From positions 248,001 through 312,000 of the forward strand of contig NZ_RYEV01000007.1 of assembly GCF_004138485.1 (NCBI RefSeq): 64,000 nucleotides of DNA. Reading direction: 5' to 3'. The position numbers and the translations under genes are program-made. The stretch comes from Peristeroidobacter soli. Its GTDB lineage: Bacteria; Pseudomonadota; Gammaproteobacteria; Steroidobacterales; Steroidobacteraceae. The notes under the pieces are model-generated. The model made no database searches, was not told the origin of the DNA, and worked only from the letters and a program-made list of their open reading frames with translations. Shown one piece after another: positions 8,078 to 16,492 of this stretch (positions within the stretch are counted from its first letter, which is position 1; each line of letters opens with the position of its first letter).

Positions 8078-9259
8078 ATGAGCGACAACGCAACGGGAAG
8101 TGATTCTGGCAATCGCAGCCCGGGCGAGGCCGGTTGGTACGACCTCTTCTCGCGCGGAGCGAGAGATTGGCTGCGACACAACGACAAGGTGCGCGATGCC
8201 GTGCGCCAGCATCTGCCACAGATCGTGGCGGGCGCGGACGTGCTCACCGGTGGTGCAAGCACTGTGCGTGTGCCGGTGAAGATGCTGGAGCATTATCGTT
8301 TCCGGCTGCGCAATTCCAACGAGCAACAAGGCGTCGGGCAAGGTCAGGCCAAGCCCGGCGATCGCATCGGCCGCCCGCAACAGGACAGCGAGAATCAGCG
8401 CGGTCAGGGTGGCAATGAAGACGGCGGCGTGCAGTACACCCTGGAGTTCCGTATCGACGACATCGTCGACTGGCTCTGGGAAGAGATGAAGCTGCCGAAT
8501 CTCGAAGCCAAAGCCGGGCGCGCCAAGGAAGACGACTGGACGCGCGAGGGCTGGGATCGCCGAGGCGCGCGCTCGCGACTCGACCGTCGGCGCTCCATGA
8601 AGGAATCCATCAAACGTCGCGGCGTGCAATCGGCGAGTGGCGCCGAGTCGCCTTCGTTCACCGATGACGATCTGCGTTATCGCCAGCTCGCCAAGCGCGA
8701 GCAGCCGGCGATGCAGGCCGTCGTGATTCTGTTGCTCGATGTTTCGGGCAGCATGGGCGAACGCGAGCGGCAGATCTCCAAGACCTTTTTCTTCTGGGCC
8801 ATTCAGGGCCTGCGTCGCCAGTACCGCCATCTGGAGCTGGTATTCGTCGCGCATACCTCCGAGGCCTGGGAGTTCGAGGAGGACGAGTTCTTCAAAGTCA
8901 CCGGCACCGGTGGCACGGTCGCCTCGGCGGGCTTGAAGAAAGTGCGCCAGGTGATCGAAGAGCGGTACAGCCCGAGCCAGTACAACATTTATTTGTTCTA
9001 CGCCTCCGACGGCGAGAATTTCCCGTCCGATCAACCGCAGGCGCAGGCCGCGCTGGAAGAAGTATCGGGCGATTGCAACTACTGCGGCTTCCTAGAGGTG
9101 GCACCTCTGGCCGGCGCGGCGCCGGACAGCGAGATCGGCAGATTGTTCGTCGACCTGTCGCGGGATGACGATAGCGTCGGCGCGTATCGCGTCAGCGGTA
9201 CGGATGACATCTGGAATGCCGTGCGGCATTTCTTCACCCACGCTTCGCAGGGTTCCTGA
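8078..9259 (+). CDS. yeaH: YeaH/YhbH family protein (DUF444, vWA fold)
   Basis: 393-aa protein, family DUF444. A basic, Gln/Gly-rich middle section (about residues 85-115) precedes a vWA-like domain with the metal-binding motif LLLDVSGSMGE (Asp221-x-Ser-x-Ser) and YLFYASDGENF. It is the invariant partner of PrkA and SpoVR in proteobacteria; the trio is thought to act together in stress signalling, with YeaH a possible adaptor. Molecular role is not known. The ATG at 8078 is about 100 bases after prkA; GGGGG lies 13-17 bases upstream, so the ribosome site is not ideal. The gap has two TTCCAGGAGTA direct repeats (7986 and 8026). Confidence 0.93.
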   Translation: MSDNATGSDSGNRSPGEAGWYDLFSRGARDWLRHNDKVRDAVRQHLPQIVAGADVLTGGASTVRVPVKMLEHYRFRLRNSNEQQGVGQGQAKPGDRIGRPQQDSENQRGQGGNEDGGVQYTLEFRIDDIVDWLWEEMKLPNLEAKAGRAKEDDWTREGWDRRGARSRLDRRRSMKESIKRRGVQSASGAESPSFTDDDLRYRQLAKREQPAMQAVVILLLDVSGSMGERERQISKTFFFWAIQGLRRQYRHLELVFVAHTSEAWEFEEDEFFKVTGTGGTVASAGLKKVRQVIEERYSPSQYNIYLFYASDGENFPSDQPQAQAALEEVSGDCNYCGFLEVAPLAGAAPDSEIGRLFVDLSRDDDSVGAYRVSGTDDIWNAVRHFFTHASQGS

Positions 9260-9266
9260 GACCTCA

Positions 9267-10673
9267 ATGCCCAACACGATGCACACAGAAGACTGGCAAT
9301 CCCATATCTCGCGCATCGAACAGTTGGCTCGCGCGCAGGGATTGAAGTACCACCCGGTCGAGTTCGAGGTGGTGCCGGAAAGCTTCATGACCGAGATCGC
9401 GATCTACGGTCTGCCGGTGCGCATGCCCCACTGGTCGTTCGGCGTTCGTTATATCTACCAGCTGATTCAGCATCGCATGGGCTTGTCACGGCTGTTCGAA
9501 GTCGTGTTCCCCGGCAATCCCGGTCGCGCTTATCTGGCGAAGAGCAATAGCGCGGCGGAGAACGTACTGGTGACCGCGCACGTGCTCGGCCATGCGGACT
9601 TCTCCGCGAACAACATGCTGTTCCGTCGCAGCCAGGACCAAGTCGGCGAGCACATCGTCGAACAGGCCGCGGCTCATGCTCGTCAGATCGCGATGGCGAT
9701 CGAAGAGCATGGGTTGGAACGCGTGGAGCTGGTGCTCGACGCCGCGCTGTCGTTGGAACAACACATCGATATCGATCAAGGTCTGCGCCGGCCGCGTTAC
9801 CCTGAAATGATCGCGGAACGTGGTCCGCCAGTGAACGATGAGTTTGCGAAACGTTTCGCGTCGCTCGGCCCGGACACCGCGCGCCCCGTACACAGTGGGC
9901 CCGCGAAGAAAGCGCCGATTCCGCCGCATCCCGAAAGCGATCTGCTGTGGTTCATCGCGCAGTACGCGCCGGAAATGGAGCCGTGGGAGCGGGATATCTT
10001 CCTCGCGGTCCGCGAAGAATCGTTTTATTTCTATCCCGTGTTCGCCTGCCAGATCATGAACGAGGGCTGGGCTTCGTACTGGCACGCACGGCTGCTGCGC
10101 GAGGCGGATTTCCTGCCCGCGGCCGCGTACGTCGACGCAATCAAATGTCATTCGGATGTCGTACGCCCGACGGCCACGGGCGATAACGTCGCGCTCCAGA
10201 CCAATCCTTATCACCTCGGCTTTTCGATCTGGGAAAAGATCGTGGAGGCACAGGGCCTGGAGGCGGCGCGCCGGATCATGGCGGAGGACGACGACTTCTC
10301 GTTCGTGCGCAACCATCTCACGCATGATCTGGCCACGGAGCTCAAGCTGTTCCGCTTCAAGGGTCCGGCCACGGGCACATTAACGGTTCAGGATATGGAT
10401 CTGCCGTCGCTGCACGAAGCGCTGCTGCATCCGAAGTACGGTTTCGGCGCGCCGCGAGTGAGCGCGGCTCGGGTGCATGTAGATGGCAAGCTCGAGCTAC
10501 ATCACGATCATGTCACCGACGGCCGGGGTCTCGATCCGGAACGGGCTCGAAAGGTGCTGGAGTACGTCGCGAAAGTGTGGCGACGTCCGGTGAGCATGGC
10601 CACCGTCGACAACGATCAACGCAGCGTCGAGATTTCCGTTTCGCCCGGCCTGACGCCGAGCTTCAGTCGCTGA
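9267..10673 (+). CDS. SpoVR family protein (YcgB-like)
   Basis: 468-aa protein covering the full SpoVR family length: N-terminal QGLKYHPVEFEVVP, then IPHWSFG-like MPHWSFGVRYIYQLIQHRMGL (written in two parts here: MPHWSFGVRY and QHRMGL), AHVLGHADFSANN, and CQIMNEGWASYWHARLLRE. These His/Glu-rich segments are conserved, suggesting a metal site, but no biochemical activity is established. In Bacillus SpoVR affects the spore cortex; in proteobacteria the gene is coupled to prkA-yeaH. Start at 9267 is 8 bases after the yeaH stop; an ATG at 9279 is possible. Longer in-frame extensions into yeaH are not credible. Confidence 0.93.
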   Translation: MPNTMHTEDWQSHISRIEQLARAQGLKYHPVEFEVVPESFMTEIAIYGLPVRMPHWSFGVRYIYQLIQHRMGLSRLFEVVFPGNPGRAYLAKSNSAAENVLVTAHVLGHADFSANNMLFRRSQDQVGEHIVEQAAAHARQIAMAIEEHGLERVELVLDAALSLEQHIDIDQGLRRPRYPEMIAERGPPVNDEFAKRFASLGPDTARPVHSGPAKKAPIPPHPESDLLWFIAQYAPEMEPWERDIFLAVREESFYFYPVFACQIMNEGWASYWHARLLREADFLPAAAYVDAIKCHSDVVRPTATGDNVALQTNPYHLGFSIWEKIVEAQGLEAARRIMAEDDDFSFVRNHLTHDLATELKLFRFKGPATGTLTVQDMDLPSLHEALLHPKYGFGAPRVSAARVHVDGKLELHHDHVTDGRGLDPERARKVLEYVAKVWRRPVSMATVDNDQRSVEISVSPGLTPSFSR

Positions 10674-10681
10674 GCCTGCCG

Positions 10682-11557
10682 TCAGGCCGCGGACGCCGAC
10701 AGGAACCGCGCCTTGTAATCCTGCACGAACGCTTCGAGCGAGCGCGGCGGACGGCCGGTCACGTCCTGTACGACGGTATTGGGCGGGACATTGAGCATGT
10801 TGGACGCGCACGCGTCCCAATATTCCAGCTTCGCTTCAATCATCACCGGCGACAGCCCCTTACCCTGCAACCAGCCACGAGCCTCGTTGGCGGTGATGTC
10901 ATGGTAGCGGACCGGTTTGCCGAGAATATGACTGAGCCTGTCAGCGATTTGCGGAAAGCTAAGCGACTCCGAACCGGTCACCGTGTAGATGCGCCCCGCA
11001 TGCGAAGGATCTTTCAAAGCAGCGACCGCGACGGCAGCCACGTCCCGAGCGTCGACCCAGCTCCAGGCATTGGAGCGGAACGGGCCGGCAATCAGGCCTT
11101 GCTGAGCAATGGTGGGCGCGAATTCGAACAACAACTGGAGCATGTAAGCCGGACGCAGTCGCGTGACGGCAACATCCGGACAGGCGGCCACGCCGCTTTC
11201 GGCCTGGCCCAGCCAGCGAAGCATGCGGGCACAACACATCTGCGGATTGGCACCGACGCCCGACAGCTGCACGAAGCGTTTGACGCCCACCGCCTTGGCG
11301 GCATTGGCCATCTTCAGATGGGCTTCGGCAATGTGAGGGGAAAAATTGGAGGCCAGGAACGCGGCCTCGACGCCCTCGAAGGCGCGCTGCAGACTGCCCG
11401 GATCGTCCGGATCGAGGCGGACCACCTCGATATTCGGGGCCTTGATCGGCAGATCGACGGCTTCCTGTAATAGCGCACGGACCGCTACGGGCTGATTGGC
11501 TAGCTCGGCGAGCACTGCTCGGCCTACATGGCCCGTTACGTCCGTCACCAGAAACAT
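10682..11557 (-). CDS. NmrA-like NAD(P)-binding oxidoreductase
   Basis: 291-aa atypical short-chain dehydrogenase fold. The N-terminal MFLVTDVTGHVGRAVLAEL is a TGxxGxxG-type dinucleotide motif (one Gly replaced in TDVTGHVG). It continues with strand-2/3 features (VVRLDPDDPGSL, VEAAFLASNF), and VGVKRFVQLSGVGAN, all in the NmrA/SDR-a5 style; the Tyr-x-x-x-Lys of classical SDRs is absent, as expected. Such proteins include quinone reductases (QOR2-like) and redox sensors. GGGGGA lies 7 bases before the start. It is divergent from the LysR gene at 11739, a common regulator-target arrangement. Convergent with spoVR, 8 bases apart. Confidence 0.85.
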   Translation of the reverse strand: MFLVTDVTGHVGRAVLAELANQPVAVRALLQEAVDLPIKAPNIEVVRLDPDDPGSLQRAFEGVEAAFLASNFSPHIAEAHLKMANAAKAVGVKRFVQLSGVGANPQMCCARMLRWLGQAESGVAACPDVAVTRLRPAYMLQLLFEFAPTIAQQGLIAGPFRSNAWSWVDARDVAAVAVAALKDPSHAGRIYTVTGSESLSFPQIADRLSHILGKPVRYHDITANEARGWLQGKGLSPVMIEAKLEYWDACASNMLNVPPNTVVQDVTGRPPRSLEAFVQDYKARFLSASAA

Positions 11558-11738
11558 CGTTCAATCCCCCAGTAGCAGGTCTTGATCAAGGGTTGCGAAA
11601 TTGGGCGATACATTAAGCAAGGTTCCCACTGCGGTAAACCACCGCGAGAGCAAAAACTTCGTGCGTTACGGTCATCAATTCCGAGCCTACAATGCACCCA
11701 CGTCATGGTTCCGTGACTGCAGGGAAAGAATTCATTGA

Positions 11739-12725
11739 ATGAACAATTTCAGTGACATCGTAGCGTTCGTGCGTGTCGTTGAAGCCCACAGCTTCGTCGC
11801 CGCCGCACAGACACTAGGTATGTCCCCTTCGGCGATAAGCAAGGCGGTGAGCCGCCTGGAGGAACGCCTGGGGGCGCGCCTACTCAATCGCACTACCCGT
11901 TCGCTGAGTTTGACCGACTTGGGCACGGGCTTCTATGAGCGCTGTCGCGAGGCGCTCGGGCAGCTCGACCAGGCGGAAAACGAGGTGTCGGAGTCGCGTG
12001 GTGTTCCGCGGGGCAAACTCCGCGTCGACGTGCCCATCTCCCTGGGCCGCAAGATCATCGTGCCCGCCTTGCCGCGGTTCATTGAACAAAATCCCGAGCT
12101 GACGGTGCAGATGAGCATGAACGACCGGGTGATCGATCTGGTGCAGGAAGGCATCGACGCCGCCCTGCGGGTCGGCAATCTGTCCGACTCCAGCCTGATC
12201 GCGCGCCGTGTCGGCAATCTGCGCGGCGTGACCTGCGCCTCGCCTGAATACATCGAGCGCATGGGCGGTCCGCCGAAGTCCCCCGAAGACCTCAAGCCCG
12301 AGCAATGCATCGCCATGTTCCGGCCCGGCAGCAATCAGATTCGTGACTGGATGTTCCGAAAGAACGGCGTCGATCACACGCTCACGCCGGCCGCGCCGCT
12401 GTCGTTCAGCGATCCTGAATCGGCGGTGGCGGCTGCTGTCAGCGGCGCGGGCTTCGTCCGCACCTTGGACTTCACTGCTGAAGCGCAGATCGCGTCGGGA
12501 TTGTTACAACCCGTGTTGGAAGATTGGAATGACGGCGCGTGGTGGCCTGTTTCGGTGGTCTATCCCCAGCATCGGCAACCGACCGCGAAGATCCGCGCTT
12601 TCATCGAATTCGTGAGCGGCCTGTTCCCGCAGCTCACCCCCGATCGAATGCCCGCAACCAACGGCGCCAGCACCGATGCCCCTCCGGCGCGCGTCTCACG
12701 CATGGCCGCCGCCGCGCCGCCTTGA
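11739..12725 (+). CDS. LysR-type transcriptional regulator
   Basis: 328-aa LysR protein: N-terminal MNNFSDIVAFVRVVEAHSFVAAA and the HTH LGMSPSAISKAVSRLEERLGARLLNRTTRSLSLTD (shown by LGMSPSAISKAVSRLEERLG), followed by a substrate-binding domain. The C-terminal 25 residues are Pro/Ala-rich and extend past the usual end. AGGGAAAG is 11 bases upstream of the ATG. Being divergent from the NmrA-like gene with 181 bases between, it probably controls that gene and itself; the ligand is unknown. Confidence 0.9.
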   Translation: MNNFSDIVAFVRVVEAHSFVAAAQTLGMSPSAISKAVSRLEERLGARLLNRTTRSLSLTDLGTGFYERCREALGQLDQAENEVSESRGVPRGKLRVDVPISLGRKIIVPALPRFIEQNPELTVQMSMNDRVIDLVQEGIDAALRVGNLSDSSLIARRVGNLRGVTCASPEYIERMGGPPKSPEDLKPEQCIAMFRPGSNQIRDWMFRKNGVDHTLTPAAPLSFSDPESAVAAAVSGAGFVRTLDFTAEAQIASGLLQPVLEDWNDGAWWPVSVVYPQHRQPTAKIRAFIEFVSGLFPQLTPDRMPATNGASTDAPPARVSRMAAAAPP

Positions 12726-12738
12726 TGCGACCAAACTC

Positions 12739-13653
12739 ATGAAGCAATGGACGGTGGTCCTGTTCCTTCTGTCATCGGTAGCTCTGGCTGAAGATCTGAA
12801 GTTCGATGCATCCGCGACGCGCGCCGGGCCTGACGTCTGCGCATTCACGAATCTCACACTGCCGAGCGATGTGCGCGTTTACGCGGCCGGCGGCTATTCC
12901 GGCCGCCGGCTGGGCTATCAAATCGATGAGAGCGGACACGAGGCGACCCGATTCGACATCACCGTGAACAGTCCTTTGCAACCGGTCGTGCTGCTGCTCG
13001 GCGCGTACGAGCCGTCCGTTTGGAATGTCGGCTGGAGCAAAGGTACGCGGATCGTCGCGGTAATGATTTCCGGTTATCACAATCAGGCGGTCGCCGGTCT
13101 CGAAGAGTCGGTGCCGGTGCTGAACAGCAGCTACGACAACCGAGGTCCGTGCGGATATTTCTATGTGAGCGGCATCCAGAGCGCTTCGGCCAATTACATC
13201 GCCAGAAAGGTCTTCCAACAGTCTGTCGACCAGGTTTTCCCAGGCGGCGGCGACGGCAAGATATTGGTCGGCGATTCGTTGTCGGCCGACTCGGAGCTGC
13301 TGACCTCGGGCTCCCGTCCGCCCGAATCGTTTCGTGATCGAGATGCACCGTTGGCCGGGCAGGCGGGCATCGATAGTGCCGTCGCGAAAGGAGTGCTCCG
13401 TCCAGCCACGCCCGCCGACGCGGACGCCTGGGTCATCGTCGCGCCGGCCCCCACAGCCAGGCCCGGATTGTCCAAAGCCTACGTCGTGCTGGCGCCCTTC
13501 ACCTATCCGAGCGGCCTGTTGGGCGCCGATGCGGCGACCTTCTTCATTCTGCGCGGCGTCCCTCGACCCGCCGGCAACCCCGGTCATTCCGCCGTTTACG
13601 ATTTCAATTCGCTGACGTGCAGCGGACAGCAGTGTCCGCCGTCTCATCCGTGA
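12739..13653 (+). CDS. Secreted protein of unknown function
   Basis: 304-aa protein beginning MKQWTVVLFLLSSVALAEDL, a clear Sec signal peptide with a cleavage site after Ala17. The mature part contains a repeated beta-rich pattern (VYAAGGYSGRRLGYQI, PVVLLLGAYEPSVWNVGW, TRIVAVMISGYHNQAV) and four cysteines. I do not recognise a named domain. An in-frame ATG 63 bases upstream lies inside the LysR gene end and would destroy the signal peptide, so 12739 is chosen. The next gene, also secreted, starts 52 bases after its stop, so the two may be co-transcribed. Confidence 0.7.
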   Translation: MKQWTVVLFLLSSVALAEDLKFDASATRAGPDVCAFTNLTLPSDVRVYAAGGYSGRRLGYQIDESGHEATRFDITVNSPLQPVVLLLGAYEPSVWNVGWSKGTRIVAVMISGYHNQAVAGLEESVPVLNSSYDNRGPCGYFYVSGIQSASANYIARKVFQQSVDQVFPGGGDGKILVGDSLSADSELLTSGSRPPESFRDRDAPLAGQAGIDSAVAKGVLRPATPADADAWVIVAPAPTARPGLSKAYVVLAPFTYPSGLLGADAATFFILRGVPRPAGNPGHSAVYDFNSLTCSGQQCPPSHP

Positions 13654-13705
13654 TTATCTTGCTGAGTTAGGATTCGCACTAACAATCGGATTGCCGGGGG
13701 CCAGG

Positions 13706-14215
13706 ATGCTTTCAAACTTGCGCGGGTTGCTCATAGCTGCAGTGTTCGGCGCCGGCATTTCGCAGGCGGCGGATACCGAATTCGGCGCGGCGGCGACGTT
13801 GGGGTCCAGGATCTCGGTCGCGACGTTCAAACTGGCGTCGGAACATCGCCCCAATCCGAACCTGAACGCAGAGTGCATCGCCACTATCGACGACACGCAG
13901 CTGGCGCCCGAGCATGAAGCGATGTTCCGGCGATTGTTCAGCCCTGCCGACCTCGAAAAGTTGAATACGTTCGCGTCGACCACGGCGGCGGCGAAGTATG
14001 TGGAGGAGGCGCTGAGCCTGGTGGGCAGGCAGGCTTTTGGCGTCGAGGCGAAGCCGGTCGAATACACGCCGGAAGAGCGGGCTCAGATTGAACGGCTGGC
14101 CGCCTCCGCGCTGGGAGAGAAGTTCTTCGATGTCCTGAATACCTCGAATGCGGAATGGCAGATGTCCGTCGGGCCGGGGCTGAGGCAAATGCTCCTGGCC
14201 TGCAAGAAACAGTGA
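13706..14215 (+). CDS. Secreted protein of unknown function
   Basis: 169-aa protein with an N-terminal signal peptide (MLSNLRGLLIAAVFGAGISQA). The mature part is mostly predicted helical, with two cysteines (LNAECIATI and MLLACKKQ, the latter at the very C-terminus), consistent with a disulphide. No named family recognised. GCCAGG immediately precedes the ATG and GGGGG lies about 8 bases upstream. Follows another secreted protein in the same direction; convergent with the GST gene, ending 9 bases from its stop. Confidence 0.65.
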   Translation: MLSNLRGLLIAAVFGAGISQAADTEFGAAATLGSRISVATFKLASEHRPNPNLNAECIATIDDTQLAPEHEAMFRRLFSPADLEKLNTFASTTAAAKYVEEALSLVGRQAFGVEAKPVEYTPEERAQIERLAASALGEKFFDVLNTSNAEWQMSVGPGLRQMLLACKKQ

Positions 14216-14224
14216 CCGGGCCGC

Positions 14225-14902
14225 TCATTCCTGCGGCCCGAAGTCATATCGCCCACCCCGCTCCAGCGCCCGCCGATACGCCGGCCGCGAGTGAATCTTT
14301 TGTAGAAACGCATGGAGCCGAGGCCGGCTCTGATCCAGGCCGCCGCGCATCGCGGCTGCCTCCAAGGGAAAGCTGAGCTGAATATCGGCGGCGCTGAATT
14401 CATTACCGACGAACCACTCGCTGCGCGACAGCTCACTTTCCAGATAGTCCAGGTGCAGCTGTAACTGGGGTGTAATAAACGACTGCTTCACCTGCCGCGC
14501 AATGCCCCGGGCGACCGGCCGGATGAAAAAAGGCATCGGTCCATTCTCGATCCGATCGAACACCAACTTTAGTAAGAGCGGCGGCATGGCCGAGCCTTCG
14601 GCGTAGTGCATCCAGTATCGATACCGCAATCGCTCCTCCGAGCCCGGTGGCGGTGCCAGTTTTCCGTCGCCGTAGCGTTCGACCAGGTATTCCAGGATCA
14701 ATCCCGACTCGGCAATCGTGCGCCCCTCGTCGGTAATCACCGGTGATTTACCCAACGGATGCACTCTCTTGAGCTCCGGGGGCGCCAGCATGGTGCGGGT
14801 ATCGCGCTGATAACGCTGAATCTCATAAGGAACGCCCAACTCTTCCAACAACCACAACACCCGTTGCGAGCGCGAGTTGTTCAGGTGATGCACCACAATC
14901 AT
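14225..14902 (-). CDS. Glutathione S-transferase
   Basis: 225-aa cytosolic GST. The thioredoxin-fold N-domain reads MIVVHHLNNSRSQRVLWLLEELG with Ser11 in the position of the catalytic residue, then HPLGKSPVI (cis-Pro) and ESGLILEYL. The helical C-domain has the conserved FSAADIQLSFPL N-capping box (S/T-x-x-D). It probably conjugates glutathione to electrophiles or reduces peroxides. GGAG is 8 bases before the start. It is divergent from the RND efflux operon at 15146, which is consistent with joint detoxification but does not prove it. Confidence 0.9.
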   Translation of the reverse strand: MIVVHHLNNSRSQRVLWLLEELGVPYEIQRYQRDTRTMLAPPELKRVHPLGKSPVITDEGRTIAESGLILEYLVERYGDGKLAPPPGSEERLRYRYWMHYAEGSAMPPLLLKLVFDRIENGPMPFFIRPVARGIARQVKQSFITPQLQLHLDYLESELSRSEWFVGNEFSAADIQLSFPLEAAAMRGGLDQSRPRLHAFLQKIHSRPAYRRALERGGRYDFGPQE

Positions 14903-14948
14903 CCGGCGTCTCCATTACCTGTCACGTTATTGCCGCGATGCCGTCATT

Positions 14949-14966
14949 GTCGCAATTTCTTGCGAC
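14949..14966. promoter_or_regulatory. Inverted repeat between GST and efflux operon, possible operator
   Basis: GTCGCAATTTCTTGCGAC is a perfect palindrome with 7-bp arms and a 4-base centre. It sits 47 bases upstream of the GST start and 180 bases upstream of the efflux operon, a position suited to a regulator of either or both. No regulator gene adjoins it. Confidence 0.35.
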
Positions 14967-15145
14967 GTTTGATTACGGCATATCGAAATAACCGATCGAG
15001 TTAATCGTGATTCCTGATCCGACTTCATCAATGTCGTGCGCTCAACCCGATTTCTCCGCTTGCGTCCGATGCCTAAAGTCGCACCCCAGTCAGGCAGTGC
15101 CCCTGCCTACGGGGATTTGTCTTTAAGGATTTGAGGGAGTCTCGA

Positions 15146-16366
15146 ATGAACAATGCAACTCGTGACAGCCAGCCCGCCGGTCGTTTTGTGACCGTGGTGT
15201 TGCCAGCACTCGCCGCCGCCGTGCTGACACTGCTGCTGCAGGGCTGCTCTAGCGAAGCGCAGACGCAAGCTGCCGCTCCGCTACCGCAGGTTTCAATCGC
15301 CGCCGCGCTCGAGCGTGACGTGCAGGAGTGGGATGAATTCACCGGCCGCCTCGAAGCGGTGGAATCGGTGGAGATCCGCCCGCGCGTGACTGGATATATC
15401 GAAAGCGTGAACTTCACCGAAGGCAGCATCGTGAAGAAAGGCGATCTGCTGTTTGTAATCGATCCGCGTCCGTATCGCGCCGATCTGTCGAAGGCGGAGG
15501 CCGAGCTCGCTCGCGCCGTCGCCCGCGCCGAATTGAGCAATACCGACGTGGAGCGCAGCGAGAAGCTGCTCGGCGTGAAAGCCGTCTCTCGTGAAGAGTA
15601 CGACCAGCGCCTGAACGCGCAGCGCGAATCGCAGGCCAACGTCGAAGCGGCTCGTGCGGCCGTGACCACCGCGAAGTTGAATCTCGAATTCACTCGCGTC
15701 ACCGCGCCGATCGGCGGTCGTGTCAGTCGCGCGGTCGTCACCTCGGGCAACCTGGTGACGGGCGGCTCGACGCAGGCGACGCTGCTGACCACGGTGGTGT
15801 CGATCGATCCCATCTACGTGACCTTCGAAGGCGACGAGCAGGTGTACCTGAAGTACTCCGAGCTGGCGCGTCGTGGCGATCGTCCGAGCTCGCGCGATGC
15901 CGCCAACCCCGTGTTGATGGCGCTGGCGAACGAGCAGGGCTTTCCGCACAAGGGTGCGATGACGTTCGTGGATAACCAGGTCGATCCGCGCACCGGCACG
16001 ATCCGCGCCCGCGCTTCGTTCGACAACAAGGACGGCTATCTCACGCCGGGCTTGTTTGCCCGAGTGAAGTTGCTCGGTCAGTCCTCGCGCAAGCTGGTGC
16101 TGGTCGACGATCGCGCCGTCGGTACCGACCAGAGCCAGAAGTTCGTCTACGTGCTCGATGGCGACAACAAGGTCGCCTATCGCACCGTGAAGGTCGGCCG
16201 GCTCACCGATGGCCTGCGCATCATCGAGGACGGCCTGCAGCCCGGCGAGAACGTGGTGGTCAACGGTCTGCAGCGAGTGCATCCCGGCGTGGTCGTCGCT
16301 CCTGAAAAGGTCGCGATGGACGCGCGCGTGATCGAAGGCGCGATGCTCGCCTCGGCCAAGCCTTGA
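15146..16366 (+). CDS. RND efflux periplasmic adaptor (MexE/AcrA family) lipoprotein
   Basis: 406-aa membrane-fusion protein. After a signal anchor comes the lipobox LLLQGC, so Cys36 or so should be lipidated. The domain order is that of the HlyD/AcrA family: beta-barrel start, lipoyl half-motif VEIRPRVTGYIESVNFTEGSIVKKGDLLFVID, helical hairpin (YRADLSKAEAELARAVARAE...), second lipoyl half LEFTRVTAPIGGRV (quoted in part), and barrel with VDPRTGTIRARA, closest to MexE. GAGGGAG precedes the ATG at 15146 by 6 bases; TTG at 15131 is rejected. First gene of a three-gene efflux operon. Confidence 0.95.
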   Translation: MNNATRDSQPAGRFVTVVLPALAAAVLTLLLQGCSSEAQTQAAAPLPQVSIAAALERDVQEWDEFTGRLEAVESVEIRPRVTGYIESVNFTEGSIVKKGDLLFVIDPRPYRADLSKAEAELARAVARAELSNTDVERSEKLLGVKAVSREEYDQRLNAQRESQANVEAARAAVTTAKLNLEFTRVTAPIGGRVSRAVVTSGNLVTGGSTQATLLTTVVSIDPIYVTFEGDEQVYLKYSELARRGDRPSSRDAANPVLMALANEQGFPHKGAMTFVDNQVDPRTGTIRARASFDNKDGYLTPGLFARVKLLGQSSRKLVLVDDRAVGTDQSQKFVYVLDGDNKVAYRTVKVGRLTDGLRIIEDGLQPGENVVVNGLQRVHPGVVVAPEKVAMDARVIEGAMLASAKP

Positions 16367-16492
16367 GAAATCGGTGCGCCCGCACTGTTAGCGGGCGCAT
16401 CTCCAGCTGAAGTTTTGCATGACCTGTCTGGCTGCTGCCCCGCGCAGCGGCCCTAGGGGACGCTTTCGCCCCCGTTTTGTGGGGAGTTCTTT

